64,000 nucleotides of DNA from Anabaena minutissima FACHB-250 (GCF_014697125.1 NZ_JACJRG010000007.1:1-64000); one strand, 5' to 3'; shown: positions 29,308 to 39,168, numbered from the stretch's first letter. Notes: generated from the sequence alone by a model not told the origin. Numbers and translations are program-made.

Positions 29308-30495
29308 GTGTCCCTCATGACTGCTAACCCTACTGTATTCACCTTTGCTGACTCAACAGACTTGATTTTAGAAGTTCCTAATTATCCCCAAAATCAAGTA
29401 AATATAGCTGCTAGTCAGTCGTTTTCACATCCCAGTTCCTGGTATCAAGCCTATTTAAATGAAATTTGCTTGAGTGCAGTCTTGCCGTGGTTGCAAGAAG
29501 ATTTTACACGCCAAGCAAAAGTTTGGCCTTATACCAATTCTCTAGCCAGCATTTGGGAACTGGTAAATGGAACTGCCGTCACTTTAGACGTAACTAAATT
29601 TATTTTAGTTCCCAGTGAAAATATTGATTTAAGTGAATTACGTGTACCCCAAGAATGGGTAGATTTACCAAGTTGGGTGGGGGATTATTATTTAGCGGTG
29701 CAAGTAGAACCGGATGCAGGCTACGTTAGGGTTTGGGGTTACTGTAGTCACGCACAACTGAAAAATCAAGGTAAATATGACGCAGGCGATCGCACTTATA
29801 CTTTAGATGCGAGTGATATAACCACTGACATCAGTGTGTTACCTGTGGAATTACAATTTTGTTCCCAGACAGCCACACGCAGCCAACTGGCAACTTTACC
29901 TACCTTACCTCTAGCCCAAGTTCAAAACTTAATTACCCGTTTAGGAAACCCCGAAGTTATTACCCCCCGGTTAGCCGTCCCTTTTGAATTGTGGGGGGGA
30001 TTGATGGAACATGGAGGCTGGCGCAAAAGCCTATATGAACGCCGCCTAGGACTTCCAGAACAGCGTTCAGTGCTGCAATGGTTGCAAGAGAGTGTTTCCC
30101 AAACTGCTGAGGCGATAGGTTGGGGAAAATTGAATTTACAATTAAGTGCAGCTGGCGCGAGGAGTGTAGAAGGAATACAACCAGGAGTAACATTATCTCG
30201 TAGATTAGCGATCGCAGGCCAAACCTACGAACTATTAATTTCACCCCAAGGCGAACCAGAAGAACCATCTTGGCGGTTTGAGTTACGCAATGCTACTGTC
30301 GGCGCAGTCATTCCTGGCGGCTTTAAACTCAGACTCCTCACCGAAGACTTACAACCATTCCCCAATAATGAAGATATAGCCACAACCGCCGTAGAACAAC
30401 TCTACGTCGAAGTTGCCCTAGATGCTGGCGAAGGTATAGTTTGGGAAGTAGAACCCCTACCAGAAAATTATGACCAAGAAATTTTAAGATTCTAA
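29308..30495 (+). CDS. DUF1822 family protein
   Basis: 395-aa cytosolic protein of the cyanobacterial DUF1822 family, recognised by the N-terminal HPSSWYQAYLNEICLSAVLPWL and the central SWVGDYYLAVQVEPDAGYVRVWGYCSH. No catalytic motif is known. Family members usually sit directly after a sigma-like gene, as here, so it may modulate that factor or belong to its regulon. Confidence 0.8.
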   Translation: MSLMTANPTVFTFADSTDLILEVPNYPQNQVNIAASQSFSHPSSWYQAYLNEICLSAVLPWLQEDFTRQAKVWPYTNSLASIWELVNGTAVTLDVTKFILVPSENIDLSELRVPQEWVDLPSWVGDYYLAVQVEPDAGYVRVWGYCSHAQLKNQGKYDAGDRTYTLDASDITTDISVLPVELQFCSQTATRSQLATLPTLPLAQVQNLITRLGNPEVITPRLAVPFELWGGLMEHGGWRKSLYERRLGLPEQRSVLQWLQESVSQTAEAIGWGKLNLQLSAAGARSVEGIQPGVTLSRRLAIAGQTYELLISPQGEPEEPSWRFELRNATVGAVIPGGFKLRLLTEDLQPFPNNEDIATTAVEQLYVEVALDAGEGIVWEVEPLPENYDQEILRF

Positions 30496-30524
30496 GCTGT
30501 TGGGAGTCTTTTTTTATTGATAAT

Positions 30525-31034
30525 GTGGATAAACATTCTTTCTCTGTCCACATGAGATTACAAGCTATGAGAGAACAATACAACCAACAAATGCGTGTCT
30601 GGGCTATGTTGTGTCATCTCTCAGCATTGTTAGCATGGATACTATTATTTGCCTTAATTTTATCGGGTATTCCTTTATTTATACCCCTAAATATCGCTGC
30701 CCCGCTCATCATTTGGCAAATAAGAAAAATAAAATATCCCTGGGTTAACTTTCAAGGAAAAGAATCTTTAAATTTTCAAATTACATTAACTTTTTATATT
30801 GTAATTATTATCATGATTTCTTTACTACTAGTGCTAGCTAGTTGTGGTATTGCATTAGCTACGAATGGTGAAATCAATCAAGTAAATACAGTTTTAGACA
30901 GCTTATTATTTATTTGGATGTCTTTCATTATCGCCCTATTTTTATTACAATTATTCCTAGTAACCTTCGCTGCCACCAAAGCATATAACGGCGAACATTA
31001 CCGCTATCCCTTCACCATGAGACTCTTAAAGTAA
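30525..31034 (+). CDS. DUF4870 (Tic20-like) small membrane protein
   Basis: 169-aa membrane protein. The core WAMLCHLSALLAWILL, IPLNIAAPLIIWQIRK, WVNFQGKESLNFQIT is the DUF4870 pattern, with about three or four TM helices. The start is uncertain: ATGs at 30552 and 30567 would remove an N-terminus that begins inside a small hairpin (GTGGA/TCCAC). The family start lies close to the third ATG. Function unknown. Confidence 0.78.
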   Translation: MDKHSFSVHMRLQAMREQYNQQMRVWAMLCHLSALLAWILLFALILSGIPLFIPLNIAAPLIIWQIRKIKYPWVNFQGKESLNFQITLTFYIVIIIMISLLLVLASCGIALATNGEINQVNTVLDSLLFIWMSFIIALFLLQLFLVTFAATKAYNGEHYRYPFTMRLLK

Positions 31035-31223
31035 TAATCTTGCTTCGCACATACTGCAAGGCAGAACCCCCAGAGTAGGCAAGTATCATCTAGGTTTACC
31101 ATTAGCTAATAATCCCAACCCATACCGCATTCATGCAACGCCGAAGAAAAAACTCCTCTTTCTCTCTGCGCCTCTGCGTGAGATAATCATACTCTTATTA
31201 CACCCAGCCAAAATTTATAATTA

Positions 31224-32327
31224 ATGACTTTAGAATTACAAAATAAAATTGGTGTAGCCATTGTCGGGACTGGATTCGGTCAAAAAGTCCACATTCCCGC
31301 ATTCCAAGCCCATCATCGTACAGAAATAGTTGCGATTTATCACCGCGATATTAATAAAGCCAAAGCCATTGCCGAAGCTAATAATATTCCCCATGCCTGC
31401 GACACAATTGCTGATATTCTCGCTTTACCAAAAGTACAAGCAGTTAGCATCTCAACACCGCCCTTTCTTCATTACGAAATGGCAAAACAAGTATTACAAG
31501 CAGGGAAACATTTACTACTAGAAAAGCCCGTAACATTAAATTTTGCTGAAGCCAAAGAACTGTATCAATTAGCCCAAAAACAAGGTATAATTGCTACCGT
31601 AGACTTTGAATTTCGCTTTGTCCCAGCCTGGCAACTTTTCGCTGAATTATTGACATCAGACTATGTAGGCAACCAACGCCTAATTAAAATTGATTGGTTA
31701 GGTTCTTCCCGTGCTGACACTTCCCGCCCGTGGAATTGGTATTCCTCTCAAGAGAAAGGAGGCGGTGCATTGGGTTCTTTAGGTTCTCACGCCTTCGATT
31801 ACATTTATTGGTTATTTGGCCCAGTCAAGAGATTAAACGCCCATTTGACTACTGCTATTCCCGCGCGAGTTGAACCTGCTAGCGGTGAATTAAAGCCAGT
31901 AGAGACAGATGACACCTGTTTGCTGTCCTTAGAATTAGCCAACGGTACACCTTGCCAAGTCGCTATCAGTGCCGTAGTTCATGCTTCCCGGACACATTCG
32001 GTAGAAGTGTATGGCGATCGCGGTACTCTAATCATAGGCAGCGACAACCAAAAAGATTACATACATGGCTTTAAAGTCTGGGGTTCTCAGCCAGGCCAAC
32101 CCCTCCAAGAAATCGAAATTCCCCAAAGACTACTATTTCCCCAACATTACCCTGATGGGCGCATTTGTGCATTTTTGCGCGTAGTTAATCAATGGATACA
32201 AGGAATTGATACTAAACAGCAAACAATACCATCCCTAAAAGAAGGCATTTACTCACAGTTATTAATGGATTTATCCCATCAATCTCATCACTCCTCAAGC
32301 TGGGTAGAAGTGCCAAATTTAACTTAA
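31224..32327 (+). CDS. Gfo/Idh/MocA-family NAD(P)-dependent oxidoreductase
   Basis: 367-aa protein with an N-terminal Rossmann domain (VAIVGTGFGQKVHIPAFQ, residues about 12-29) and the family signature LLEKPVTLNFAEAKEL (about 93-108). The C-terminal substrate domain has GGGALGSLGSHAFDYIYWLFG. Members oxidise or reduce sugars, inositols or biliverdin-like compounds; the substrate here is unknown. Apparently monocistronic. Confidence 0.85.
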   Translation: MTLELQNKIGVAIVGTGFGQKVHIPAFQAHHRTEIVAIYHRDINKAKAIAEANNIPHACDTIADILALPKVQAVSISTPPFLHYEMAKQVLQAGKHLLLEKPVTLNFAEAKELYQLAQKQGIIATVDFEFRFVPAWQLFAELLTSDYVGNQRLIKIDWLGSSRADTSRPWNWYSSQEKGGGALGSLGSHAFDYIYWLFGPVKRLNAHLTTAIPARVEPASGELKPVETDDTCLLSLELANGTPCQVAISAVVHASRTHSVEVYGDRGTLIIGSDNQKDYIHGFKVWGSQPGQPLQEIEIPQRLLFPQHYPDGRICAFLRVVNQWIQGIDTKQQTIPSLKEGIYSQLLMDLSHQSHHSSSWVEVPNLT

Positions 32328-32350
32328 AAATACTCCGCGCTCCTCCGCGT

Positions 32351-32542
32351 TTAAACATCTACATTTAGCTGTTCTATATGCCTAGCAGCTTTCTCCCACA
32401 GCTTTGCTGTAATCTCATCCTGCCAATGACTTCTGAGATTTTCAGCTTTTTTGTGGCATATGCGCTCTAACATCTCTAGAATTGCCGCTAATGTCAACTT
32501 ATCTATTAATGCTTCTAAAACATCCATATCATCTTTTTTCAT
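32351..32542 (-). CDS. Small conserved-looking helical protein
   Basis: 63-aa protein: VLEALIDKLTLAAILEMLERICHKKAENLRSHWQDEITAKLWEKAA in outline, all helical, with a single Cys-His. I recognise this as a short protein type common in Nostocales (usual pattern: LEALIDK..L..IL..L..IC..KAEHLRSNWQD). The ATG at 32542 is chosen over a GTG at 32551. Function unknown. Confidence 0.6.
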   Translation of the reverse strand: MKKDDMDVLEALIDKLTLAAILEMLERICHKKAENLRSHWQDEITAKLWEKAARHIEQLNVDV

Positions 32543-32631
32543 CGTATTCACTCGGTAGACATCCTTGATTTATCTCTCTCTCCTAAACTTACGAGAAAAG
32601 ATTGAAGAACTTGTGAGGAGATACTTACGAA

Positions 32632-33477
32632 TTATGATGACATCTTCGCCGCAATGTCCGCCGGCTTACCAAAATAGAGAGAACTTGTAACTAATAAATC
32701 TACCCCAGTGGCGGCATATTCCTGGACATTATTCAGTGTAATACCGCCGGCCGCTGCCAGTTTAATATCAGGATACTGTTGTTTAAGATTCTGGGCTAGC
32801 TCCTTGAGTGTACCCATTGACATCTTATCAAGTTGGATGATATCAACTCCACTCGCTGCCACAACCAAAGCATCTTCTACAGTTTCCACTTCAATACAGA
32901 TTTTATGTTCTTGAAATCGCTGCTTCAGGGGAGTTATCTGTTCCAGCAATCCAGACAGACCCCCCATATAGACTAAATGCTGCTTGAAAATCAGAATACT
33001 TTCCGAGAGTCCCAGGCGATGAGGTAGCGCACCACCCGCAACGATCGCCTTCATCATTAATGCTCTAGTTCCTGGAAATACCTTGCGCGTAGTCACAACA
33101 GAAATAGCCGGATTGACTGTTTTTGCCGCCTTCACAAATTCATTAGTGCGCGTGGCTATTCCTGAAGTATATTCCAGCAAATTTAAGGCTATTCTCCAGG
33201 CGATGTGTAGAGACTCTGCACTACCTGTAGCTGCCAAAATTAATTGATCTGCCTCTAAATGAGTACCACTTTCTACAGAGAAATGTGCTGTTGCTCCACA
33301 CTGCTGCATCACCCTTACCGCTTCTTCCGTAGCACAGACAGTCATGGGGTGGCGAGTATAGAATTCTATTTTCCCCTGTTCCTTACCAATACCCAGTCCC
33401 AAAGTTGTCAAGTCAAAATAGGGAACATCTTCAGCAATTAAATTGGTAATTGCCTTGTCAGACAAACAAATACGCAT
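32632..33477 (-). CDS. modD: ModD-like / nicotinate-nucleotide pyrophosphorylase-fold protein
   Basis: 281-aa protein of the quinolinate phosphoribosyltransferase fold. The pattern (EDVPYFDLTTLGL near the start, RIALNLLEYTSGIATRTNEFV, VVTTRKVFPGTRALMMKAIVAGG, HRLGLSESILIFKQHL, IEVETVEDALVVAASGVDIIQLDKM, AAAGGITLNNVQEYAATGVD) fits ModD better than NadC. ModD is found with molybdate transport genes in some bacteria, but no mod genes are adjacent. The start is set at 33477 (MRICLSDKAI); an upstream in-frame start would add 28 untypical residues. Confidence 0.75.
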   Translation of the reverse strand: MRICLSDKAITNLIAEDVPYFDLTTLGLGIGKEQGKIEFYTRHPMTVCATEEAVRVMQQCGATAHFSVESGTHLEADQLILAATGSAESLHIAWRIALNLLEYTSGIATRTNEFVKAAKTVNPAISVVTTRKVFPGTRALMMKAIVAGGALPHRLGLSESILIFKQHLVYMGGLSGLLEQITPLKQRFQEHKICIEVETVEDALVVAASGVDIIQLDKMSMGTLKELAQNLKQQYPDIKLAAAGGITLNNVQEYAATGVDLLVTSSLYFGKPADIAAKMSS

Positions 33478-33730
33478 AGTAGGCTTTAATGATGGCTTGT
33501 GGAGGAAGGGAACAATTCGCGCCGATGTACTTAATCTCAAATTTAGACCTATTGAACCCATTTCTTCACTTTATTCTCAGTCCGAGTTCAGCGTCTGTGC
33601 TGTTTTTTATTTTTTGATAATTTATATGCACTTATGTAGGCGAATAATTTTTGTTACTTTTTTTAACAAAATTTTTGGGCAAAAGTGCTGTTAGAGCAGT
33701 CCGTGCTGAGTTAAATTTTGTACTGGTTAG

Positions 33731-33910
33731 TTACTTCTGCTTGTTTTTACCAGGTTGATAATATTGCCAACCTATAAACTTGGCACTAACATAAACAATA
33801 CCTTCGCCAAAATTTAGAATCATTAGCTGTAAAAAAAAGCCTAAATCGTCAAAATTCAAGGGTTTCAACCTATGAAAGTTAGATTGAAATCTATAACTCA
33901 AAAGTTTCAT
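33731..33910 (-). CDS. 59-aa hypothetical protein
   Basis: ORF beginning MKLLSYRFQSNFHRLKP with a middle hydrophobic stretch (FFLQLMILNFGEGIVYVSAKF) and a basic tail (GKNKQK). It fills an otherwise empty gap and has balanced composition unlike random AT-rich frames. No good Shine-Dalgarno box is visible, and a minus-strand ORF ending with ATGA overlaps its start. Plausible but unproven gene. Confidence 0.35.
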   Translation of the reverse strand: MKLLSYRFQSNFHRLKPLNFDDLGFFLQLMILNFGEGIVYVSAKFIGWQYYQPGKNKQK

Positions 33911-34065
33911 GTTACGGAGTCTTCTAACAAAATTAAAAGTATTGAGAAGAACTCAGTAACCAGATAATGATGGTACTTATCCTGAATCAACTGTCCTTCA
34001 AAGGATGTTTTAACTTTAAATTTGTTAGCAACATCCCGTAAAATATTTTTAATCTTGAATTGCTT

Positions 34066-34395
34066 ATGCCTTTTTACCGAGTTAATACAAATCAGCAACA
34101 ATTGCCCAGCTTAAATAAGCTGACAAATGATATACCTCCTCTACTGCGAGATGAGTCTGAAGAAATTGACGCAGATTATGAGGTAATTGAGTCAAGTATA
34201 TTAATCCGTTCTTTCCCTGAGTGGTACGCTGAACAAGCCCGGCAAATTATGCGGGAATTAAATTTTGATTTGCATTTAGCAGTCTGTGAGGTAGAAATCA
34301 AAAATGGTATCAGTGCTAGTTTAGAACCTATACCACAGCCTGAATTACCGCCAGATATGACAATTTATAATTTAAATGCCATTTTGGATTCGTAA
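34066..34395 (+). CDS. Hypothetical protein
   Basis: 109-aa acidic protein starting MPFYRVNTNQQQLPSL (ATG 34066 preferred to the upstream TTG at 34060). A conserved-looking middle reads SSILIRSFPEWYAEQARQIMRELNFDLHLAVCEVEI. No signal peptide or TM helix. It is followed by a strong terminator. No family is recognised beyond similarity to unnamed Nostocales proteins. Confidence 0.6.
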   Translation: MPFYRVNTNQQQLPSLNKLTNDIPPLLRDESEEIDADYEVIESSILIRSFPEWYAEQARQIMRELNFDLHLAVCEVEIKNGISASLEPIPQPELPPDMTIYNLNAILDS

Positions 34396-34425
34396 TTTAG
34401 GTTCAAAAAAACGACTAAACAGATG

Positions 34426-34458
34426 AGAACCCCGGTTTCTTAAAGAAACCGGGGTTCT
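34426..34458. terminator. Bidirectional terminator between two convergent genes
   Basis: A 14-bp perfect stem (AGAACCCCGGTTTC / GAAACCGGGGTTCT) around TTAAA lies between the rightward 34066-34395 gene and leftward ilvB. Similar AACCCC hairpins occur at 19503 and 25830. Confidence 0.75.
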
Positions 34459-34497
34459 ATGGTTGGATTTTAGAGGCTTGACTAGAACAAAAACTAG

Positions 34498-36402
34498 TTA
34501 CAACTTAGTCCCACACTCAGAACAGAAGTTATAGTTTGGTAAGTTTTTTGTCCCGCAATGGCTGCAATAGATTGGTTCTACATTTGCTTTTGGTGGTTGC
34601 TTGGGTAGACCAATCATCTGAGCATTACTCTTACCAGGAGCTACCATTGGATAGCAGTTTTCGTCTCTGGTGACGTGAACATCCAAAATTACGGGGCTAT
34701 CGTAGGCTAACATTTGTGCGATCGCATCTTTTAATTGCTCACGCTCAGTTACGATTATCCCCTTAATACCGTAGGCTTGTGCCAACAGTTCAATATTTGG
34801 CATCCCTACCTCCATGTTTGAGGATGAGTAGCGTTCGCCGTGGAAGGCTTGTTGCCACTGGCGCACCATCCCTTGCCAACCGTTGTTGATAATTACGGTC
34901 TTGACATTAATGCCATATTGTGCAGCAGTTCCTAATTCTTGCAAACACATTTGGAAACTAGCATCACCACTAATACAGATGACTTGATCGTCAGGAAAAG
35001 CCACCTTTGCACCAATAGCCGCAGGTAGACCAAAACCCATCGTGCCTAAACCTGCACTAGAAATCCAGCGTCGGGGGCCATTCTTGAGGAATTGTGCAGC
35101 CCACATTTGGTGCTGACCAACATCAGTAGTATAGAAAGCGTGGGGTGCTTGGCGGCTAACTTCGACAATTACCTCTTGAGGTGCGATGCTATCAGGATGT
35201 TGGGGGACTACTAACGGATACTCTTCTCGCCAACGATTGACTAAATTGAGCCATTCTATATTTTGGTTGGGTGTGGTTTTTGCGCCTGCTTGTTTACAGC
35301 GACGCAACAAGTCAATTAAAACCTTTCGCACATCCCCAACGATGGGTACTTCCGGGACGCGGTTTTTACCGACTTCTGCGGGGTCGATGTCGATGTGAAT
35401 GACTTTGGCGCGGGAGGCGAATTCATCTAATTTGCTGGTTACGCGGTCATCAAATCTTGCACCCACACAAATCAGCAAATCACAATCCGTCACGGCAAAG
35501 TTAGCATAAGCTGTGCCGTGCATTCCCAGCATCCCTAAAGACAGGGGATGGTGTTCATCAAAAGCCCCGATACCCATCAAGGTAGTTGTGACGGGGATAT
35601 TAAATAACTCAGCTAGTTCTTGAATTTCTGCGTGTGCGCCAGAAGCGATCGCACCACCACCGACATAAAGTAGAGGACGACGGCTTTCTTGAATTAGTTG
35701 AATTGCGGCGTTGATTTGCCGAGGATTACCCTTCACAGTCGGACGATAACCCGGTAATTTGACTGCACCTGGTTCTACAGGTACATAATCAAATTCTTCA
35801 AAGGCTACATCTTTAGGAACATCAATTAAAACTGGCCCTGGACGACCTGTACTAGCAATGTGAAACGCTTCCGCTACAATGCGTGCCATATCAGCCGGTT
35901 CACGCACTACATAGGAGTGTTTGACTATTGGTATAGTAATGCCGTAAATATCTGTCTCTTGGAAAGCATCTGTACCGATCATTTTCCGGGGTACTTGTCC
36001 TGTGACAATTACCATTGGAATTGAATCCATGTAAGCCGTAGCGATACCTGTCACCAAGTTAGTCGCCCCAGGGCCGGAAGTACCAAAGCACACACCCACT
36101 TTGCCAGTTGCGCGGGCATAACCATCAGCAGCGTGAGCGGCCCCTTGTTCATGCCTGACGAGAATGTGCTTAAGAAGACCATTTTCTGCTACTTTGTACA
36201 GGTCATCATAAATCGGCAGAATTGCTCCACCGGGATAGCCAAAAATATACTCAACACCGTGGCGCAGGAGGCTATCCAGTAGCGCAAAACCACCAGTTGC
36301 CCGTTTTGGGGTCACAACTGATGAAGTAGAGCTGGCAGACTGGGTGTGTTGCTCTGTTTGTGAGGGACTAGTCGGGGAAGGCAAGCTCACAGTCACGATC
36401 AA
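34498..36402 (-). CDS. ilvB: Acetolactate synthase large subunit with C-terminal zinc ribbon
   Basis: 634-aa ThDP/FAD enzyme making acetolactate and acetohydroxybutyrate, the first common step of branched-chain amino-acid synthesis. The N-terminal domain has [13 protein letters not shown] and the ThDP-binding glutamate in [18 protein letters not shown]. The ThDP/Mg motif is [15 protein letters not shown]. After the usual end (near residue 600) comes an extra tail with four cysteines, Cys613/616 and Cys627/630, in [20 protein letters not shown], a rubredoxin-type zinc ribbon. About 40 N-terminal residues are low-complexity. The small subunit ilvH is not in this window. Confidence 0.95.
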   Translation of the reverse strand: MIVTVSLPSPTSPSQTEQHTQSASSTSSVVTPKRATGGFALLDSLLRHGVEYIFGYPGGAILPIYDDLYKVAENGLLKHILVRHEQGAAHAADGYARATGKVGVCFGTSGPGATNLVTGIATAYMDSIPMVIVTGQVPRKMIGTDAFQETDIYGITIPIVKHSYVVREPADMARIVAEAFHIASTGRPGPVLIDVPKDVAFEEFDYVPVEPGAVKLPGYRPTVKGNPRQINAAIQLIQESRRPLLYVGGGAIASGAHAEIQELAELFNIPVTTTLMGIGAFDEHHPLSLGMLGMHGTAYANFAVTDCDLLICVGARFDDRVTSKLDEFASRAKVIHIDIDPAEVGKNRVPEVPIVGDVRKVLIDLLRRCKQAGAKTTPNQNIEWLNLVNRWREEYPLVVPQHPDSIAPQEVIVEVSRQAPHAFYTTDVGQHQMWAAQFLKNGPRRWISSAGLGTMGFGLPAAIGAKVAFPDDQVICISGDASFQMCLQELGTAAQYGINVKTVIINNGWQGMVRQWQQAFHGERYSSSNMEVGMPNIELLAQAYGIKGIIVTEREQLKDAIAQMLAYDSPVILDVHVTRDENCYPMVAPGKSNAQMIGLPKQPPKANVEPIYCSHCGTKNLPNYNFCSECGTKL

Positions 36403-36622
36403 ACCTCAGAGGATAGCTAAGTTAATCTGGAATTTCTGTATTTAATATGTCAATTTTAGGGTAAAACTTCAACTAAGTTATAACTGAAATTTCTGTCTTT
36501 AGAGTGTAGCTGATATATCTGTATCATGCTTAGGAGTGGACTATACAAGATAACCCATGATTTTAGTTTAGAACTGCGGCAGGTAATATTAGTTAATTTT
36601 CCCTGACTTATGGTAGAGGGAA

Positions 36623-36654
36623 GGTGACAGGTGACAGGGGACAGGTGACAGGAA
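36623..36654. repeat. GGGGACAG/GGTGACAG short tandem repeats
   Basis: Four imperfect octamer copies, related to arrays at 15069 and 63716. They lie in the 429-bp gap 36403-36831, where I see no gene. Confidence 0.6.
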
Positions 36655-36713
36655 AGCAGATGAAGATAGGGAGGAAAAAAACCCAATCCCCAATCCCGCA
36701 TTTCTCACAAACA

Positions 36714-36776
36714 GTAGGGGCGGGTTGAGCGAAATATTCGTGAATGATTCGAGCATATCTGTGAACCCGCCCCTAC
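36714..36776. repeat. 63-bp element with 13-bp perfect inverted ends
   Basis: GTAGGGGCGGGTT and its exact complement bound a 37-base AT-rich centre. This is a dispersed palindromic element between ilvB and the MFS gene. Confidence 0.65.
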
Positions 36777-36831
36777 GGACTCTGGACTGAGGTGGCAATA
36801 ATTGGTGAGAAATCCGGGAAATCCCCGTTGA

Positions 36832-38097
36832 CTAAATCACATCTTGCAAAACTCGACGGGTGTTTTTCCATGCCCAAACGCCGACGGTTGCAACTACAAA
36901 ACTCATTCCTATTAATACAGTTCTCAAACCTAGAGCATCAGTTAATGGCCCGGTAATAGCTAAAGGTAATGATAGGGCAATGTTCACGGCATGATTTTGA
37001 AAGCCGAACACCTTACCATACATGGTAGGTGGTGTTTGGTGTTGAATTAGGGTTTGCATCGGCACACCGATTAAGGAAGCACCTATACCTAACAATGCAC
37101 AAAGTCCTAAAGCTAGCAAGAGACTGTGAGTAAAGGTGAATACGCCTAAAACCAAGGCCATCACCAAAAATCCGATTAAGGGTAAGGGTTTGTGATGAAA
37201 TTTATCGCCCCAGTGACCTAAAATAGCTGCACCTAACACCATACCTACCCCGGCGGCTGCTAAGAAAAAGCCAAATTGTTTTTCTTGTAACCCAAAATCT
37301 GCTGCTAATCTAATCGCCAGAACCATTAAAGCTGCAAATACGCAATATAGAGTAGTTAGTTGCAGCATGGCATTTAATACCAGACGATTTTTTTTGAGAT
37401 AGCGCAAGCCTTCTTTTAAATCAGCCCAAGGATCGATAACTGACCGGCGATCGCTCACAGATTTGTGTTCTGATTTAAAATCAACTAACTGAAAGGCAAT
37501 TGCTGACACTATATATAACCCACCCACCACGGCTTGTTGACCATAGCCTGCTCCCAACCAAGATTTCGCCAAACTCAATATTGGCTCTCCAATAGCAAAA
37601 CCGACAATTAAAGCCCCCATCATGGTGCTACTGTACAGAGCATTGGCTGCCATAAAATTTTCTTTCCGTACCAACACAGGAATAGCCGCTTGTTCGGCTG
37701 GGGCAAAAAACTGTGCCAAGGCAGAAATCGCAAAAGTCAGGACTAAAAATAACAGAAATTCTTTTGGTGAAAACGCTATTAACAGTACCAATATTGCCTG
37801 TAATATATTCGAGCCAACTAGAATGAGCTTTTTAGAGAAGCGGTCAACAAAAATACCACCAGCAGAACCCAATACAATTGCAGGTAGAGTGAATGCCACC
37901 ATCAAAATTGAGTACATGGAGTTTTCTGCTAAACCCGGAAGCGGTGGGTAATTCTCCAGCAACGCCACCATTAGGACAAAGAAGACTTTATCTCCTAACT
38001 GGGATAACAACTGTCCCATCCATAGGAGTATAAAATTCCGATTTTTTAGCAGTGCGCCAAACCCATTATTGACGGCAGCAGGTTCAGTTGGAAACAT
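36832..38097 (-). CDS. MFS transporter (MFS_3 / enterobactin-exporter-like)
   Basis: 421-aa, 12-TM major-facilitator protein. N-terminal NRNFILLWMGQLLSQLGDKVFFVLM and GGIFVDRFSKKLILVGSNIL (the loop 2-3 motif) match the drug/siderophore exporter branch. The middle shows FAISALAQFFAPAEQAAIPVLV and a cytosolic linker near 210-225. The substrate is unknown. The upstream side contains repeated GGGGATTGGGTACT units (38140-38226). Confidence 0.82.
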   Translation of the reverse strand: MFPTEPAAVNNGFGALLKNRNFILLWMGQLLSQLGDKVFFVLMVALLENYPPLPGLAENSMYSILMVAFTLPAIVLGSAGGIFVDRFSKKLILVGSNILQAILVLLIAFSPKEFLLFLVLTFAISALAQFFAPAEQAAIPVLVRKENFMAANALYSSTMMGALIVGFAIGEPILSLAKSWLGAGYGQQAVVGGLYIVSAIAFQLVDFKSEHKSVSDRRSVIDPWADLKEGLRYLKKNRLVLNAMLQLTTLYCVFAALMVLAIRLAADFGLQEKQFGFFLAAAGVGMVLGAAILGHWGDKFHHKPLPLIGFLVMALVLGVFTFTHSLLLALGLCALLGIGASLIGVPMQTLIQHQTPPTMYGKVFGFQNHAVNIALSLPLAITGPLTDALGLRTVLIGMSFVVATVGVWAWKNTRRVLQDVI

Positions 38098-38128
38098 GGG
38101 TCACTTTGGTATTTTAACTAGGGTAGAT

Positions 38129-38226
38129 GGGTACTGGGGATTGGGTACTGGGGAACTCGGGGCCCCCTCTGGGGATAAGGGGTAATGGGGATTGGGTACT
38201 GGGGATTGAGGATTGGGTACTGGGGA
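38129..38226. repeat. GGGTACTGGGGATT short repeats
   Basis: Four to five imperfect copies of gggtactggggatt, interrupted by a GGGGCCCC block, upstream of the MFS gene. Intergenic low-complexity repeat; no gene seen. Confidence 0.6.
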
Positions 38227-38346
38227 TTATTTACATCTTTTCGTTTATCTTGTCTTCCCTGTCACCTGTCCCCTATCACCTGGATTCGTCACTCCTGCCC
38301 AATATCCTTTATTTCTCACTCCTGTATGCTTATACTGTTTTCCGGA

Positions 38347-38895
38347 TTATTTTTCTTCATAACGTTTTAATAATAAATGCAGAAATTCGGCTGCTGTTAG
38401 ACGGGTTTTTGGGGTGGTAATTTCACCTTGGGAGGGATCTTCCCAACAGCCTTGTACATTTTGGGGCGATCGCCACATGGTTAAATGATCAACTGATGGC
38501 TCTGCGTAAAAGTTATCTTGCCCACTACCAAGTAATAATGAACTCCAATGAGTAAAATAATCATGGCTAAGACGATGAATGGGAAAATTTCCCCATAATG
38601 GTACACCCCATCCGTCGATAGCAATAAAGGCTTGGACATGACCTCCCATAATTTGCCATTGTGTAGCAGCCGCGATCGCTGCAACTACACCAGCACTGAA
38701 GCTGACGAATATAACTGGCGATTCTAGCCTATTGTGCAGGCGATCGTGCAGAAACTGCAAAATATGAAATCCTGATAAAGCTAAAACCCCCTCCACTGGA
38801 ACAACTAATATATTGTTTCTATCTTGACTGCACCCTGAAATAAAGCTTTCCGTTAATTCTGTCTCATGGATTCCAGGGCAAATAATTATAGTCAT
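38347..38895 (-). CDS. Small alpha/beta-hydrolase-like protein
   Basis: 182-aa protein. A nucleophile elbow VSFSAGVVAAIAAATQW (about residues 63-79) and a late histidine in VDHLTMW (about 135-141) suggest a short serine hydrolase. The glycine before the nucleophile region is replaced, so the motif is S-F-S-A-G instead of G-x-S-x-G. It starts MTIIICPGIHE, consistent with the first strand and oxyanion loop. Substrate unknown; no signal peptide. Confidence 0.65.
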   Translation of the reverse strand: MTIIICPGIHETELTESFISGCSQDRNNILVVPVEGVLALSGFHILQFLHDRLHNRLESPVIFVSFSAGVVAAIAAATQWQIMGGHVQAFIAIDGWGVPLWGNFPIHRLSHDYFTHWSSLLLGSGQDNFYAEPSVDHLTMWRSPQNVQGCWEDPSQGEITTPKTRLTAAEFLHLLLKRYEEK

Positions 38896-39168
38896 TAGTT
38901 AATATTCATTAGTTAATATTCGTTAGCCAATCGGAATTGGGTATTGGTTTTTTCCTTCAGTCCCCAATCCCCAGTCTCCACTCCTTAACCCTCTTTAACA
39001 CTCGGTATCAAGTAATAACACTAGTATGTCTTTTGATGTATTATTATCAATTTTGTGGTTATCCCATCCCCCTGGATGGGATAATTAGGTTACTAATTAG
39101 AGTGAACTCCAGCTTTGTCATAGCTGCTGATTTGGCTCTGAATTCTGGTTTATATTGAGGAACTCATT

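Noticed and set aside
32632..33477. Annotation as NadC (quinolinate phosphoribosyltransferase)
   Set aside because: Overall motif pattern fits the ModD branch more closely; NadC is still possible and needs a phylogeny.
33907..34101. 64-codon minus-strand ORF ending in an ATGA overlap with the 59-aa ORF
   Set aside because: It overlaps the better-supported 34066-34395 gene on the other strand and shows no recognisable pattern.
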